In this document: piece by piece, positions 1 through 12,049 of the stretch | How the letters are laid out: every line of letters starts with the position of its first letter | How positions within the stretch are numbered: position 1 is the stretch's first letter | Source of the DNA: Periplaneta americana | Taxonomy: Eukaryota; Arthropoda; Insecta; Blattodea; Blattidae | Direction: 5' to 3' | Assembly (NCBI RefSeq): GCF_040183065.1 | Contig: NC_091130.1 | Location: 127,883,914 to 127,947,913 of the forward strand | DNA: 64,000 nt | Made by a program: the position numbers and the translations under genes | The notes under the pieces: model-generated | Database searches by the model: none | Seen by the model: only the letters and a program-made list of their open reading frames with translations | What the model was told of the DNA's origin: nothing

Positions 1-49
1 ATAAACAGGTGAAATACATGATGCGCGGACCATGTTACACAGGTTTGTT

Positions 50-252
50 CAGTGTTGCCAATTTAGCGACTTTAACTCTTTTTCAACAACAATTTCTTTT
101 AACTTTTGTATTGCTTAAATAGTGATTTAGTGACCTTTTAGCACCCCATAATACTGACAAAATTTAATCTTCATTTGTTGATAATGAGAAATCTAGCGAC
201 TTTACAACTACTTTTTGGCGACTTTCCGTATTACACTCTGTTGGAGACACTG
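50..252. mobile_element. MITE with CAGTGTTGCC ends (hAT-like)
   Basis: The left end reads CAGTGTTGCCAATTTAGCGA and the right end is the near inverse TTGGAGACACTG. Flanking octamers GGTTTGTT and GTTTTTTG agree only in part, so the 8-bp duplication is weak. The left end matches the element in the fz2 intron at 47332. No coding capacity is seen. Confidence 0.5.
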
Positions 253-1286
253 GTTTTTTGTGCAATGTAAATAATGGCGGACAATAAGAAGGTTGACTGT
301 TCTCCAAATTGTTATCATGTTATTGTGTTTGATACTGCTAAACATAATAAAGCTTTATAAAACGACAATTTTCGTTTAGTAAAACAGTTAATTGAACATT
401 TATGAATGTACCTATCATATCCAATAATAATTAATGGTTGTTATAAACATAATATAATTATAGGTTATGTTATTTGTTACTGCTGAACACGATAGAGCCT
501 TATAAAATATAAGAATGTTTGTGTATTAAGGCAAGAAATTGAAAGAAATATATATAAATGTACCTAACATATCTATTAATATTAATAATAATGGATATTT
601 TATTTGCACAATCTGTCACTCGTATATTTCAAACAGAAAAGAAGTAACTGAACTTGGATCATCTAACTTAATCAGAGAAATTTCTTCAGTCAAAGTTGAC
701 TTTAGTTTGAGACAATTAATCTCAGATTAGACTTTATACAACACAAAATTCCAAGTTCAGCTAAAACAAGGATCAATTTAACCTCTGATCTAAGATTAAA
801 TGGTTTATACAATCGGGCCTAAGTTTCTTATTCCTTTAGTCAAAAGGACAAAGGTAGGATTAGAGATTCCTAGAAAATGAGTTGCACTGTAAATCCAGGC
901 AACGCGTGAATGCGTGACGACCTTGCCTCACTCCACCGTTGAAGGGTTGCCATTCTATTCTCAGACACACTACTCTACTGTTAATTCTAATCCTCCATCG
1001 TCAAAGGGTTCCCTTTTATCCTCAGAAACATTTCCATTATGACGGATGCATCCAAACAACGCAAAATGAAATTGCCTTCTTTCATTAAAAGGGTACGAAC
1101 ATTATGTCCAGAGCATAAATGAAGATAAGACTCCGATGGCTTTCAAACTCCATCAATTCCCTCCCAATTTTTATTAAGTGACCCGGGAAATTCCAAGGCT
1201 GAGTATGCAGTCACACCATAACAGCGTCTGTCATTTCTATCTGATCAGTCTGTTTCTAGTGTTCGAATAGTGAATGCACTGTATAA
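253..1286. other. No recognisable feature
   Basis: AT-rich sequence. A 63-codon open frame at 539-730 has low-complexity composition (Ile/Asn rich) and no family signature, so I do not call it a gene. Confidence 0.6.
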
Positions 1287-1610
1287 AACTGTCGAAGCGT
1301 AAAGTGTTTTCTTTGGAGATGAGGCGAATATTATCAGTGACATTGAGCGTGATCTTTCGCAAGCGGACGTAGGTCGACAGCATGGTTTAAGTAAATCAAC
1401 TATGGGTAACACTATACATTATACAGTGTAATCCATTCCACAAAAATGAAAAGTTTTAATTACTGTATAGTATTTTATTTTCTTGTTCACAATTTATTTC
1501 ATTTCTGTCATTTAAGGTTAGGGGAGAGACAGTTCGGATTTAGTGAACCTCGGATTTAGTGAACGAAATATGCAAGTCCGCAGAGGTACACTATATCCGG
1601 AGTTGACTGT
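1287..1610 (+). pseudogene. pogo/Tigger transposase N-terminus relic and terminal repeat
   Basis: Translation around 1287-1412 gives a CENP-B-type helix-turn-helix: a KLSKRKVFSLE stretch, then after a +1 frameshift DIERDLSQADVGRQHGLSKS. This matches the HTH that opens pogo/Tigger transposases, which bind element ends. The DDE catalytic domain is absent. The segment at 1513-1610, read on the minus strand, starts CAGTCAACTCCGGATATAGT and contains two copies of a GTTCACTAAATCCGA-type motif, as expected for a Tigger-like inverted repeat. The matching left terminal repeat was not found, so this is an internally deleted, dead copy. Confidence 0.6.
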
Positions 1611-2050
1611 GTTAAGAAAACAAGTAAAGAACTGTTTTTGAGCCACAGACAATGAACACTTAACTAGTGTACTGTATATAAGCAGATAAGGATAACCTGT
1701 CAATGTTGTTAATCTTATTTAACCAATAGCATGTGAATAATATAAAGTTTGTATCAATGTTCTATAATAACGCACGCGTCTGTTTTGCGTCCACGTCAAA
1801 GTACAACTAAATAAAATTTTTTTTTAATATATTGCACCCATATTATAATAAACTCTTCTAAGTAGAGTCATGTATATAGTGGACTTCGCCTGTGTATAGA
1901 AATAGATTCGGTTACATTTTTTTTTTATCGGATATGATGTAGTGTTGTAGTGTAAGCCTAAGCATTTCCATGGCAAGCGAAGTCTAATTTCCATTCCAAA
2001 AAATCATTTCGCGTTTTGTATCACTGTAGGCCTAGGACGAATATTGACAT
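1611..2050. other. No recognisable feature
   Basis: AT-rich, with short poly-T runs and no coding or repeat signature I can name. Confidence 0.5.
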
Positions 2051-2052
2051 TA

Positions 2053-2205
2053 GGGGAGAGTCGGGTAGTATCGGACATCGGGTAGTATCGGACAGTGCGT
2101 TTCTTTCATCTACCAATATATGGTAGTACCTGAATGACATGGTTACGTTTCTCTATGCGACATCACAGAAACGTAACCATGTCCGATACTACCCGAGCTC
2201 TCCCC
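2053..2205. mobile_element. Short MITE with nested inverted repeats
   Basis: Ends are GGGGAGAGTCGGGTAGTATC and, inverted on the right, GGGGAGAGCTCGGGTAGTAT, next to TA on both sides. A second inner inverted pair (ATGGTTACGTTTCT against AGAAACGTAACCAT) lies near the right end. The CGGGTAGTATCGGACA motif is doubled in tandem at the left. Non-coding. A TA target suggests Tc1/mariner or pogo mobilisation. Confidence 0.7.
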
Positions 2206-2443
2206 TAAACGTCAAAAAATATTTAAGGAATTTGTGCAATCTGTTAGAACACATATCTTACTTTCTCTAATATTTCTAGTACCTAGACGTAGGCCAGCAG
2301 CGTAATATTTCACTCATTTGACCATGTCAGCTCGCTCATCACCGAAATTTCATCTTCAGATCTGGTCATCGATTTAACGAATATAAAAATAACTAGGTTT
2401 GATTAAATGAAAATATTCTATGACGTTCTAGGATTTCACAGCC

Positions 2444-2690
2444 CTGTCCTAACCTCTGTAGACATTGCCGCAGGGAGAAACAACACTTGTCCATGTCTTA
2501 GGGTCCTGTCTGCAAAGCTAACTTTTCAGAAACTCACGCCAACATCGTGTTCGCTCCTTCATAGCTGAAGAACTTAAGGAAATTGATTTTTCCGTTTACG
2601 AAGAAGTCCATGGCTTTGCCGTTAATGGTAGTTGTCGTAGGATCGACATAATCGCTTTTAAGGAAATAGTAATAAAGGATACATTCTCGA
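2444..2690 (+). pseudogene. RLE-type (R2-like) non-LTR retrotransposon C-terminus relic
   Basis: Joining two frames gives a CCHC knuckle of form CX2CX7HX4C (CRHCRRE, then TLVHVLGSC), as found after the reverse transcriptase of R2-like elements. It is followed by RVRSFIAEELKE, YEEVHGFAVNGSCRR and IDIIAF, which resembles a restriction-like endonuclease core. A stop codon falls just after the knuckle and a frame change lies within it. The reverse transcriptase itself is missing, so this is a 5'-truncated dead fragment. The clade assignment rests on motif order only. Confidence 0.55.
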
Positions 2691-2901
2691 CCATATCATT
2701 AAATTTGAACATCACCAAGGGCAAGTGTTTATGGAGATTAATTTTATCATTTGTGTTTTTAATATCGGTGTCGGCGGATATTGTTAGAGATTAGTGGAAA
2801 TTTTGGAAAATGCAATTATTTTGGAATTGGAGTATTAATTCAGTATGAATATTACTGTACAAATAATTAACATCAATGGTTCGTTGGATTTTTTTATTTT
2901 A

Positions 2902-2957
2902 TTTGGTTATTTTACGAAACTGTATCAACATCTAGGTTATTTAGCGTCTGAATGAAA
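2902..2957 (-). mobile_element. SINE-B 3' tail fragment
   Basis: The inverse reads GACGCTAAATAACCTAGATG then GTTGATACAG, the same 3' tail as the complete SINE-B copies at 10472, 27855 and 51872. The tRNA-like head is missing. Confidence 0.65.
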
Positions 2958-3128
2958 CCTAATCAAAATGAATGCCATCAGAATGTGCCGTTTGTTGTGG
3001 TGCCCCATTCATCTTGTGCATTAACTTACACAAAATGAAAGACGACTGACGTCCGTATACGTCATGTGTTGTGTGTTTGCTATCTTAACATGTAAACAAA
3101 GCACAACTTTCGACGCCACAATCCACGT

Positions 3129-3678
3129 AGTGGCCTGCACGTTCTCCGGACCTGCCGCCACTAGACTTCCTCCTGTGGGGAACTGTAAAGGTCAGTGTGT
3201 ACCAGAACATTCTGACAACACCAGACGACATTCAGCAACGCATTCGACAGGCTTGTGTGTCCATTCAGCCAGCAACATGCCGGGCAGTCATACAGTCTTT
3301 CGGGGAACGCCTTCGAATGTGTATTAATGTGAATGGTCACCATTTGGAACATCTTCTGTGACTCTAAAAGCATAACATTATCACATTGGAAGTACGTTTT
3401 CGTTTCGTTTTGTTGTAGTTATTGAGTAGGAAGGTGACATTGTGATACATTTTTGAACTCGTCTTAATGTGTGTAATCAATGTAAAATGATTAAAGTATG
3501 TAGTGCTATTTGAAAAATTGATGACGTCACGTGTATCTTGTACCATAATGTAGTTACATGCACCAAATCCCCACACTCATGTTAGCCCCTCGTTCATAAC
3601 GCTCAAAAACAAAAATTCCAATACCTATCCAAACAAAAAAGTTATAATAGATGCACAAAATAAATGGGACACTCTGTA
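3129..3678 (+). pseudogene. mariner-like transposase C-terminus and right terminal repeat
   Basis: The frame from 3129 reads WPARSPDLPPLDFLLWG, the third catalytic Asp region of Tc1/mariner transposases, and continues about 60 residues to a natural end HHLEHLL-stop at 3361. The first two catalytic residues and the DNA-binding domain are absent. About 320 bp further on, GGGACACTCTGTA at 3667-3679 looks like an inverted mariner terminus. The left end was not found. The C-terminus resembles that of the mariner copy at 19876, suggesting one lineage. The overlapping frame at 3064 is a shadow of this relic. Confidence 0.7.
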
Positions 3679-3685
3679 TATAAAA

Positions 3686-3905
3686 TCTGCAACGTTTCAG
3701 AACTGCATAGTCTACAGGCTTCATCTTCAGAACAAAACAGTACTATCTGAAGAGTCACCAATTCTGTTGGATTCATTATGCGTACGGCTAGTTGTCCGGA
3801 GTAGCCAGGCATAACAGTGCTCAACAGAGAAGGTGACTCTTCAGATCGTGCCTATTTGTCCTGGAAATGGAACCTGTATGCAGTTCCAAAACGTTGCAGA
3901 TGTTA
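3686..3905. repeat. Foldback with two nested inverted repeats
   Basis: The outer pair is ATCTGCAACGTTTCAGAACT near 3686 against its inverse near 3905 (TGCAGTTCCAAAACGTTGCA). The inner perfect 15-bp pair is ATCTGAAGAGTCACC at 3745-3759 and its inverse at 3832-3846. On the minus strand a CTGAAGAT-stem-GAAAC pattern is present, like the motif at 21240. Non-coding. Confidence 0.55.
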
Positions 3906-5009
3906 AGTTCCAGGATATGGTGGATTACCCAAAACAATCTGCTTCGGAAAATAACCTCTTTAACAGTTTTTAAACATTTGATATTCGTCAAGAAATCTTG
4001 ATTACGGTTGGTGAAACCGGCACTTACAAATCAATTCGTTCTATTTTGTACACAATTACCATAAGTAAGTACTCTCGGTCCCGACCCTATTTTGTTGTCT
4101 ATTGTAACGGCAAGTGCATGCGTGAGCATGGTTCTCAATTACAGCTCAGAACTGCGTTCAAACCGAAGAGCACTGCCGATATTTGAGCGTGCAAGGGCGA
4201 GCTTTGTGCTGATTATTCTGCAGATTACATATTCCTCGCTTGCAAGAGAGTCAATTCCTCACGCGGGTGCGTATTGTTCTGCTGCGTACGGGCTCTAATG
4301 AGTTGCATGTGTGATTGAGTGTGCGTGGAGCCTGTGGCCAGCCTCCTGGTGAATAATTCACAGCTCATTAGCAAGACACGGCCATTGTTCGTTTCTTTGA
4401 TTTAACGCCTTACTTGTTACAACCTAAAGGAGTTGTCATGAACGTTGCGTACAGAAGGCAGAAGATGTATTACGTACTCAGTGGTGCTATTCAATATCGA
4501 ACAGTGTAACATTCCAAAAGCCTCCAAGCATTGTTAGCAGTCAATTCGTAAGCTAGTATGAGTAGCAAATTAACACTAGTTTGTTTTTAAGAATACATAA
4601 TTATGTCTTGAAATCTCTCGTTATTGTAACGTATCGCGGGCTGCAAGAACTCGGTTCAGTTCCAGATAAAGGCAGTGTTTTCAATTGCCATAAAAGCTGA
4701 GGGTTTCATAAAATTTATTTTCTATTAATCGTTCTTTCAGCGGGAAGCAGACAATGAGACATTCATACTCAACGATTTGAGAGTATGTAAGCTGAATGAG
4801 CAAATCTAGAGTGGTGCTTTCTTTCTCTCTTTATCGTCTAAAATGGTATTAGCGTATTTTATATCTCTATGTTAATCTTATGTTCCACCCGGCCTCTAAT
4901 ATGACGAGAACAATAGCAATGGAAAAGCCCAATCGATAGACCTCTCAAATGATATACACTTGAATTTGTCATGATATGATATATTTATTCATCCATCATA
5001 TACGAGTAC
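3906..5009. other. No recognisable feature
   Basis: Two overlapping open frames at 3998-4298 lack any recognisable motif or plausible splice context. No tRNA, repeat tail or transposon end was recognised. Confidence 0.5.
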
Positions 5010-5259
5010 TATATCTGTAAGAGTCGGCCTCGGTAGCGTAGTTTGTATAGCGCTGGCTTTCTATGCTCGAGGTTGCGGGTTCGATCTCGGCCTAGGTCTA
5101 TGGCATTTAAGTGTGTTTAAATACGACAGGCTCATGTCAGTAGATTTACTGGCGTGTAAAACAACTTCTGCGGGACAAAATTCCGGGACACCGGCGACGC
5201 TGATATAACCTCTGCAGTTACGAGCGTCGTTAAATTAACAATAATTTATATCTGTAAGA
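5010..5259 (+). mobile_element. SINE-A, tRNA-derived, full length with 13-bp TSD
   Basis: Perfect duplications TATATCTGTAAGA at 5010-5022 and 5247-5259 bracket a 224-bp element. Its head has an A-box-like GGTAGCGTAGTTTGTATAGC and a B box GGTTCGATCTC, so it is a Pol III tRNA-derived SINE. A second, partial copy lies at 14581. Confidence 0.85.
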
Positions 5260-5676
5260 CAGATCTGTTACAATTTTGTATTTCCCCAGATCTGCCTTAC
5301 TTTACAATTTTATTCACCTATGTAAGTCTTACATTACCCTAAAAACTAGTTCAATGTACTTTTTTTAAACATAACACATTCAATTAGCTACTACCTAAAC
5401 ACAACCCCTCTCCTAAACATATCCATAACCACACCCCTTATTATCTAAGCAGGAAAAAACACGCACACTACAAGATCAATTTAATACACCATTAAATTTT
5501 AACTTTCTCTTCCCATTTCAGCTTCACTATCATTAAAAAATTGCCTAATTATTTTAACTCTCTTATATTAGTTTTACTACATATTTCTTATATGCTACTT
5601 ATCTATTCATACTAAAAAAATTTTATCTAATCACTTTTTCCTTGTATTGTTTGTTTCTTGACATTATAATACTATA
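5260..5676. other. No recognisable feature
   Basis: Very AT-rich non-coding sequence after the SINE. Nothing else is seen. Confidence 0.5.
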
Positions 5677-6130
5677 TTTGGGTGACCAGACGTCCCCTTT
5701 TTAACTGAATTTTCCCCTTTTGTCAGCCTCTTGTCCCTTGTCCCTTGTCCTGAGAAGAATATGCTTGGACGCCAAATTTCCCTTTTTAAATTGTGTTCCG
5801 TTTTCCTAAATTATTGTTAAAATACTTTTCTTTTATTTTAGTTAATAATCACGTAAAACATTGATTATTTCTACCTGTTTCCATCAGATGTCACCGTAAT
5901 GAATTCAATAAAGGTCACGTTAATCACAAAATGTAATTTCAAAAATGTATCTTGCATGAAGGAAAGGCCAACACTTCTAGAGAAAATTCACTCATCAAAG
6001 AAATATGATGCTGATTGTACAGTTGATCTTCATGGGGAATGTCAAATAGTTAAAAGTTAATATGAGGCAAAAAAATTTGTTATGAAACAAGTTCAGAATA
6101 CAATGACATAGACATACAGTAATGTAAGGT

Positions 6131-6378
6131 CCAATTCTGCAGTTCCTGGGAAAAGTGACATAAGTCAGTTTCCACAAACCTTTAATGATAAAATTTATTG
6201 ACAGCTTACACTGGTTTATGTCGATTTGATTTTTTTCTGTATGAATTACTGTAATGGGAGAAATATTTATGCCTCTTTTTTCAAGCGAGCAGATGTTCCG
6301 AAAGTTGTCAATAAATTATCAAAAAAGGTTTGTGGAAACTGACTTGTGTCTCTTTTCCCAGGCACTGCAGAATTAATC
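6131..6378. repeat. Inverted repeat, arms about 72 bp
   Basis: The left arm contains AAGTCAGTTTCCACAAACCT and the right arm its inverse AGGTTTGTGGAAACTGACTT. Both extend outward through a TTCTGCAGTTCCTGGGAAAA-type sequence. The spacer is about 100 bp. Non-coding foldback. Confidence 0.7.
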
Positions 6379-6548
6379 TGAAGTATTTTCAAACGGATAA
6401 GTTAACCTAATTAATCCAGACTAGTAATATAAATAATTGTTAACAATGACTTAAGCCAAGTATCCATGCTACTCTATTATGCACTTGCATAATATAGTCT
6501 AGTTATTGTAAACAGTGTAATATTTATTGCTTTAAAATAAATAAAACT

Positions 6549-6930
6549 GGTTTCCGTGATTTTCCTAAGGCGCTAAGACAAATGTCGGGATGAGCCCTAA
6601 AAGAAATGGGCCACGGACCTGCACTCATATCCCCATGAATCTCCCTAATTACTCTAAATTAATTAACAATTACATCTCTCCCCTCTCTTCGTAATTGAGC
6701 CATCATATAGCCAAATGGCTGGTCTCTAAATTGAGACGATTCAACAAGGCTCATGACAACAATCACCTCCTACATAATAGCCAAATTGTCTAGTCTCTTA
6801 TATATGAGACAACTCATCCTGCCTAAGGTATTCCGTGGTTTTCCTAAGGCGTAAGACAAATGTCGGGATGAGCCCTATAAGAAATGGACCACGGACCTAT
6901 ATGCCCTTCCCCATATATATTCCCCTTTCT
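6549..6930. repeat. Direct repeat of about 85 bp, 280 bp apart
   Basis: TTTTCCTAAGGCG, GACAAATGTCGGGATGAGCC and CCACGGACCT occur in the same order at about 6557 and 6838 with few differences. The function and parent element are unknown. Confidence 0.75.
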
Positions 6931-8047
6931 TGTAAACGACGTATGTCGTAGTTCAGAACCTATAAATTGTCTATTAAATATACTTAATTAGTCGCAATTT
7001 GAAAGGACAGGGACCTCTCAATTTGCAGATTTAGATTTCACGGCGCTTCTTCCGACGGCCTTCACATGCTTTGTCATCGAACAACAGATGACAGCGTCTC
7101 GCCATCCTAACGGCAAACACCAGCCATCTCCTCCTCACCCCATTCCGTGATCACTTGATCAAATCTCCGTCCTCCTCGCGTATGTGGTACCTAGGAGGTT
7201 ACGTCCAACTTCGGCTTCCCCTTCAAAATTTTCTAGAGCTCCTTCAGTGAAGCAGCGTAACCCGGAGTGAGACTAGTGGCCAACAGGCTTGGAGCTCACA
7301 TATTTAGTTTTGTACAGCCCCCAACTCCTTGCAATGACGCGTTTTGCGTACCTTTTAAATTTGTCCTCCCAATTCTCTTTCGATTTTTCGACTTTTTCGA
7401 TAAAACTGGACCTTATTGCTCACTGACATTATATAAACACAAGTAATAAAAATTGTTAGGTAAAATATGGATTCACGTCCCGTTCTTTTATTTTGAAAAT
7501 CTGATCACCCTATAGCCTACTACATGGAACGCGTCTTCTTCCATGCCGTAAAGGGGATAGATGTCCTTCTCTACGGTACCCTTCCTACTTTTTCAATTTC
7601 CATATTCCTAGCCTCCACCAAGCTAAGCCCATCCTCACTTCAATATTATTTATTCTTAAATATCGATGGCGGCCTAGATCTAAAACCACGTATGTGATTT
7701 TTCCAAAATTTTCAAGTGAGACATAAAACTGTTTATTATTTCTACATTCTATCTACAGGGACATCATTTTATTTTTACTAACATTTCTAATATTAACCTG
7801 CCTATACCTTTGGCTTAAAGGTTGTGAACCGGAAACACCGTTTGCTAACCCCTTCCACGAATGGAGTTCGATGATACAAACAAATCACTTTACTAGGTAT
7901 AGGAGGGATGAAAAGTAGTTCATCCATTTACGTAAAGTAGGAAATATCGCGATTTTGAGTTTGATAATTTTCATTAGGTTTTTGTTTAATCAAAATACAG
8001 TACTGTATTAACAATAAGCGTTTTTACTCTCGAACTGAGCTGTCCAT

Positions 8048-8359
8048 TCGCACGTATTCATTATGCATTGATTAGGAACTTAAAATCCAGACGTTTGAGA
8101 TGGGCAGGGCATGTAGCACGTATGGGCGAATCCAGAAATGCATATAGAGTGTTAGTTGGGAGACCGGAGGGAAAAAGACCTTTAGGGAGGCCGAGACGTA
8201 GATGGGAGGATAATATTAAAATGGATTTGAGGTAGGTGGGGTGTGATGATAGAGACTGGATTAATTTTGCACAGGATAGGGACCGATGGCGGGCTTATGT
8301 GAGGACGGCAATGAACCTTCGGGTTCCTTAAAAGCTATTTGTAAGTAAGTAAGTAAGTA
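8048..8359 (+). pseudogene. RTE-A LINE fragment, 3' end
   Basis: The translation follows the C-terminal tail of the RTE-like family repeated through this window (RRLRWAGHVARMGES, then GRPEGKRPLGRPRRR). It carries an in-frame TAG at 8233-8235 and ends in the family's TAAG repeat tail (to 8359). Only about the last 100 codons remain, with no reverse transcriptase or endonuclease. Confidence 0.85.
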
Positions 8360-9050
8360 TATTATACTGTCTACAGCACATTAGAGAATGAAGTTAAATT
8401 GAAAAATAATCATGATATGGATATTTAAACACATATTTGAAAATGATGGTCGTTCATTTCTATACAGGTTTTAGTTCTTTTGTGCATATTATCGCACTAT
8501 AGACTATTGCATCTAATTCCAATTACCAGTTTCGTCTTTCGTACTAGTAACTCATGTTGAAATAATTCTATACCTACTCTATAAAAGAGACCTTACGTAC
8601 TATAAATTCAATCTTCACTTCTGCCCGATCCGAAAAGATAAAATTACTCAGACATGCTATTTACTGTCCGTCCAAATGGTTTTGTCGCAGGGTCATAGAA
8701 AGGGGGGAACTCACGTGACAGTTAATTACTTAACGAGGCCTTTTTATTTAAGTCATTTTAAACAGTTGTATAATATTACGTAGACGTCCGATTCTAACAG
8801 AAATTAATATTTTCAGAAAAGAGCTAAGACAGCCCAGCCACAAAGGGACGGGCAGAAGTGGGTGGGGGAAACCGGGATGCGACATAGGCAAATGGACGAC
8901 AGTACCTGTGCGAGAATATGATTCAATATTGAAAGCGAATATATTTCTGGAACGTACTATACTCACTAACTCAGTACTGTTTGTGTTTACTATGACCGTA
9001 AGGCGACTTTGACCGTATACGCTTGGTTCTGTGTGAAGAACGGTTGAAAG
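8360..9050. other. Interior of the composite element, nothing recognised
   Basis: AT-rich sequence. The 111-codon minus frame at 8748-9083 overlaps element terminal sequence and shows no protein family signature. Confidence 0.45.
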
Positions 9051-9339
9051 TTTACTAGTAGAGGGGGTGGGAGTGAAGTACATTAAAAAACTCAGTTACA
9101 ATAAAAATTGAAGTAAAAATAAAATTATGTCCCTGTATATGAATCACTGAAAAACACAATAATCAGTAAGAATATTGATTATTGTGCTTTTCAATAGTTC
9201 AAATAGATATAATGTAGAAATAATAAACAGTTTTATGTCTCTCCTGAAAAATTTTGGAAAAATCACATAGTTTACGTGGTAATAGATCTAGGCCATCGAA
9301 ATTCTTATTTGTTGCTATGACGTTTTTATGTACAGGGAC

Positions 9340-10060
9340 ATCATTTTATTTTTACTTGCATTTTTATTGTACCTGCATTTCTGAATGTACTTCACTCTCA
9401 CCCCTTCACTAATGTCCTTGCTCCCGTCAGACACACAAACTTACGGCCGCTGTTGAATTCGAAGTCTTCAAGCAGTGAAGTAAACACTGCAGTGTATAGT
9501 GTGTTTCATAAATATGATTGCGTTTTCTATAGAAGAAAGAACCTATATTAATAATATCGTAATAAAAAATTATATTCAAGAAACGATAAATTCAATTTCA
9601 GAGAATATGCTTCAAATGTTTTTAATAATATGCGTAAAGAATTGAAGCCTGCATTGTAATGAACGGCAACCATTTTCAGCAACTAGTTTAAAAATTCAGA
9701 TTAGCTTTTATTGAATTGAGGTGGCTAGAAGCAAAGGAATGCTAGTGACATTTGTAATAACATGAGTTAAGTGCATCCAGTGTAGGCAAAAGTATCTAAA
9801 ATTTTAGTGGTAAAGGGATATTTTAATCGCATCACACATTAAAATTTAAATAAATAATTTCACCGATTTTACGAAAGCTTAAATATTTAAACCCCATTTT
9901 CTCAAAAGTAACTTAAGTGCACTTACAGCCCTTTACTTATGACCCCCTCAATTTAAATGCACTCTCTATATTGTATGATAACATCAATAATTAATATGCT
10001 AAATAAAGTAGACATTACATAACGAACATAGCCGCCTGAAATGTTGAGTTTAAAAAAAAA
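9340..10060. other. Interior of the composite element, nothing recognised
   Basis: Subterminal sequence of the inner end at 9333, followed by AT-rich filler without coding signal. Confidence 0.45.
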
Positions 10061-10732
10061 ATGTTACTACTCTACTGTATTTTGATAAATTCCGTTAAAG
10101 TGATGATCAAACTGAAAATCGTAATATCGTATTTCCCTACAACATAAACGGATACACTACTTTTCTCTCCTCCTATACCTAGTAAAATGATTTGTTTACA
10201 TATTGCACTAGTAACATCAAACTCCTGTAATGGAAGGGGGAAACAGTGTTTCCGAGTATAGCCAGGTTAATGTTAAAAATGTTGGTAAAAATAAAGTGAC
10301 GTCCCTGTACTTAAAATTACTTAATGTTCTTAAACCGTTCAGATTTTGATATAACTGTTATCTCGTATACTAATTCGTTACACCTTTCTTTTACGATTTT
10401 ATAAGTTACATTTAAATTCATTACCTCAATTAATTCATCTCATAACACACCTGCATTTAAAAACTACAGAGTCCACACCTGTGGAGTAACGGTCAGCGCG
10501 TCTAGCCGCGAAACCAGGTAACGCGGGTTCTATTCCCGGTCGGGGCAAGTTACCTGGTTGAGGTTTTTTCCGGGGTTTTCCCTCAACATAATATGAGCAA
10601 ATGATGGGTAACTTTCGGTGTTGGACCCCGGACTCATTTCACCGGCATTATCACCTTCATCTCATTCAGACGCTAAATAACCTAAGATGTTGATAAAGCG
10701 TCGTAAAATCTTAATATATAAAATTGAATGTG

Positions 10733-10772
10733 GGTATGTATGTATGTATGTATGTATGTGTGTATGTATGTG
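10733..10772. repeat. GTAT/GTGT microsatellite
   Basis: About ten GTAT units with two GTGT variants, near the 5' end of the Helitron. Confidence 0.9.
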
Positions 10773-12049
10773 TGTTCTCTATACAAATCTACACGCTTTG
10801 ACCGATATGTGCCAAAGTTTGCACATTTAACCTTCATAACCAGGAGAAGAACATAGGCTACATTAAAATTGTGCAAATGGAAGTTAAACTAATTAAAAAT
10901 ATAAAAAATTAAAATAAATACGGTCAAACATTCATGTGTAATACTAAAATGCAATCTTCTACAGTATAGTCTATTGTTTTTTTATTATTGTCTGTTGTAT
11001 TCAACATCGACTTTCACGAGGCCATGGAAATTTTAACACGAAATTAAATTACATTGTTGTTACAGATCATGAAGGCTAAAACTAGATAATTTATGCAATA
11101 AGTATCTTTACGCAGTCCAGGACCGTATTATGAATTCCTCGATGCAGTTTTGTAGATAGTGAGCAAACTGTTTTATACAACTGAATTCTAGAATATTCTT
11201 TGAAACTACAAGGATTGCTACCACATAATTTACTTAATATTGAATAACCAATAGTACTATTGCGAAATATTTACCCACCAAAATTATGCACGAATAAGAA
11301 TTGGTGTGAAAAACTCATACGAAACGTAATAGAATTGGCAATATTAACTGCAAAAATAAAAGGATATGCTTTTATTCCACGTATTGCTAGGATACTCATT
11401 CAATTTTAAGCAACTGCAATTTCAATGTCACTATCATTTGTAATGGTCATATTAAAATGAAGCTCAAGGACAGTCGCTCAAAGTTGCAGACATTAACTTA
11501 AAAACTGCGAGTTTTTCACATCCTCAACTATATTTTATACAAGGAAGTGAAAAAAAAAATGATTTTACACATATCAATAAGCAATTCAATGATACTTTCG
11601 TCATGTTGCTAATGTAGTATGTGAATGTACATAAGCCCACTGAAAATAACATTGTATTAATTCTCAAAATATTGTTGTTCACGTTGCAAATTTAGTATGT
11701 TAAGCGTTGTTAAAATAAAAATCTCTTAATTTCTAAAATACCGGTAGGCCTATACGTTTCTCAGAATATTAGCCTTTATGTTACAAAATGACTTATTGCG
11801 AGTTTATATTGTATCTGTATTTTGTGTGTAAAATTAGAATTAATACAATATGTTCTGAATTTATGAGATATAGTTTCAAGTTATATAAAAAAAACTTGGT
11901 ATGATATAAGTGGGTGTACAGCGGTCAAGAGGTAAAAAAATCTTCCAATATAAATTAAATTATATATGTATATATTGATTCGATGCTGAAACTGATCAGA
12001 AAAAGGAGAAGGAATTATATTTTCGTTGGGTTTTACTTTGTTTATAGTT

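Larger units (their letters stand above)
5677..7514. mobile_element. Candidate DNA transposon with GGGTGACCAGA ends
   Basis: The left boundary has GGGTGACCAGACGTCCCC and the right boundary, inverted, TATAGGGTGATCAGA. These short ends and the spacing suggest one degenerate, non-coding DNA element. It contains an inverted repeat (6131-6378) and a direct repeat (6549-6930). No transposase is recognised and no target duplication is clear. Confidence 0.35.
7756..10307. mobile_element. Composite DNA element with about 250-bp inverted ends
   Basis: The left end CAGGGACATCATTTTATTTT (7756) and the right end, inverted CAGGGACGTCACTTTATTTT (10307), sit beside TA and match for about 250 bp inward. Two further ends of the same type lie inside, a right end at 9135 and a left end at 9333. 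They share the first 28 bp or so but have different subterminal sequence. DNA just left of 7756 (7640-7753) matches the inverse of the 9210-9332 spacer. An RTE fragment sits inside. No transposase is visible. TA targets fit Tc1/mariner. Confidence 0.65.
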
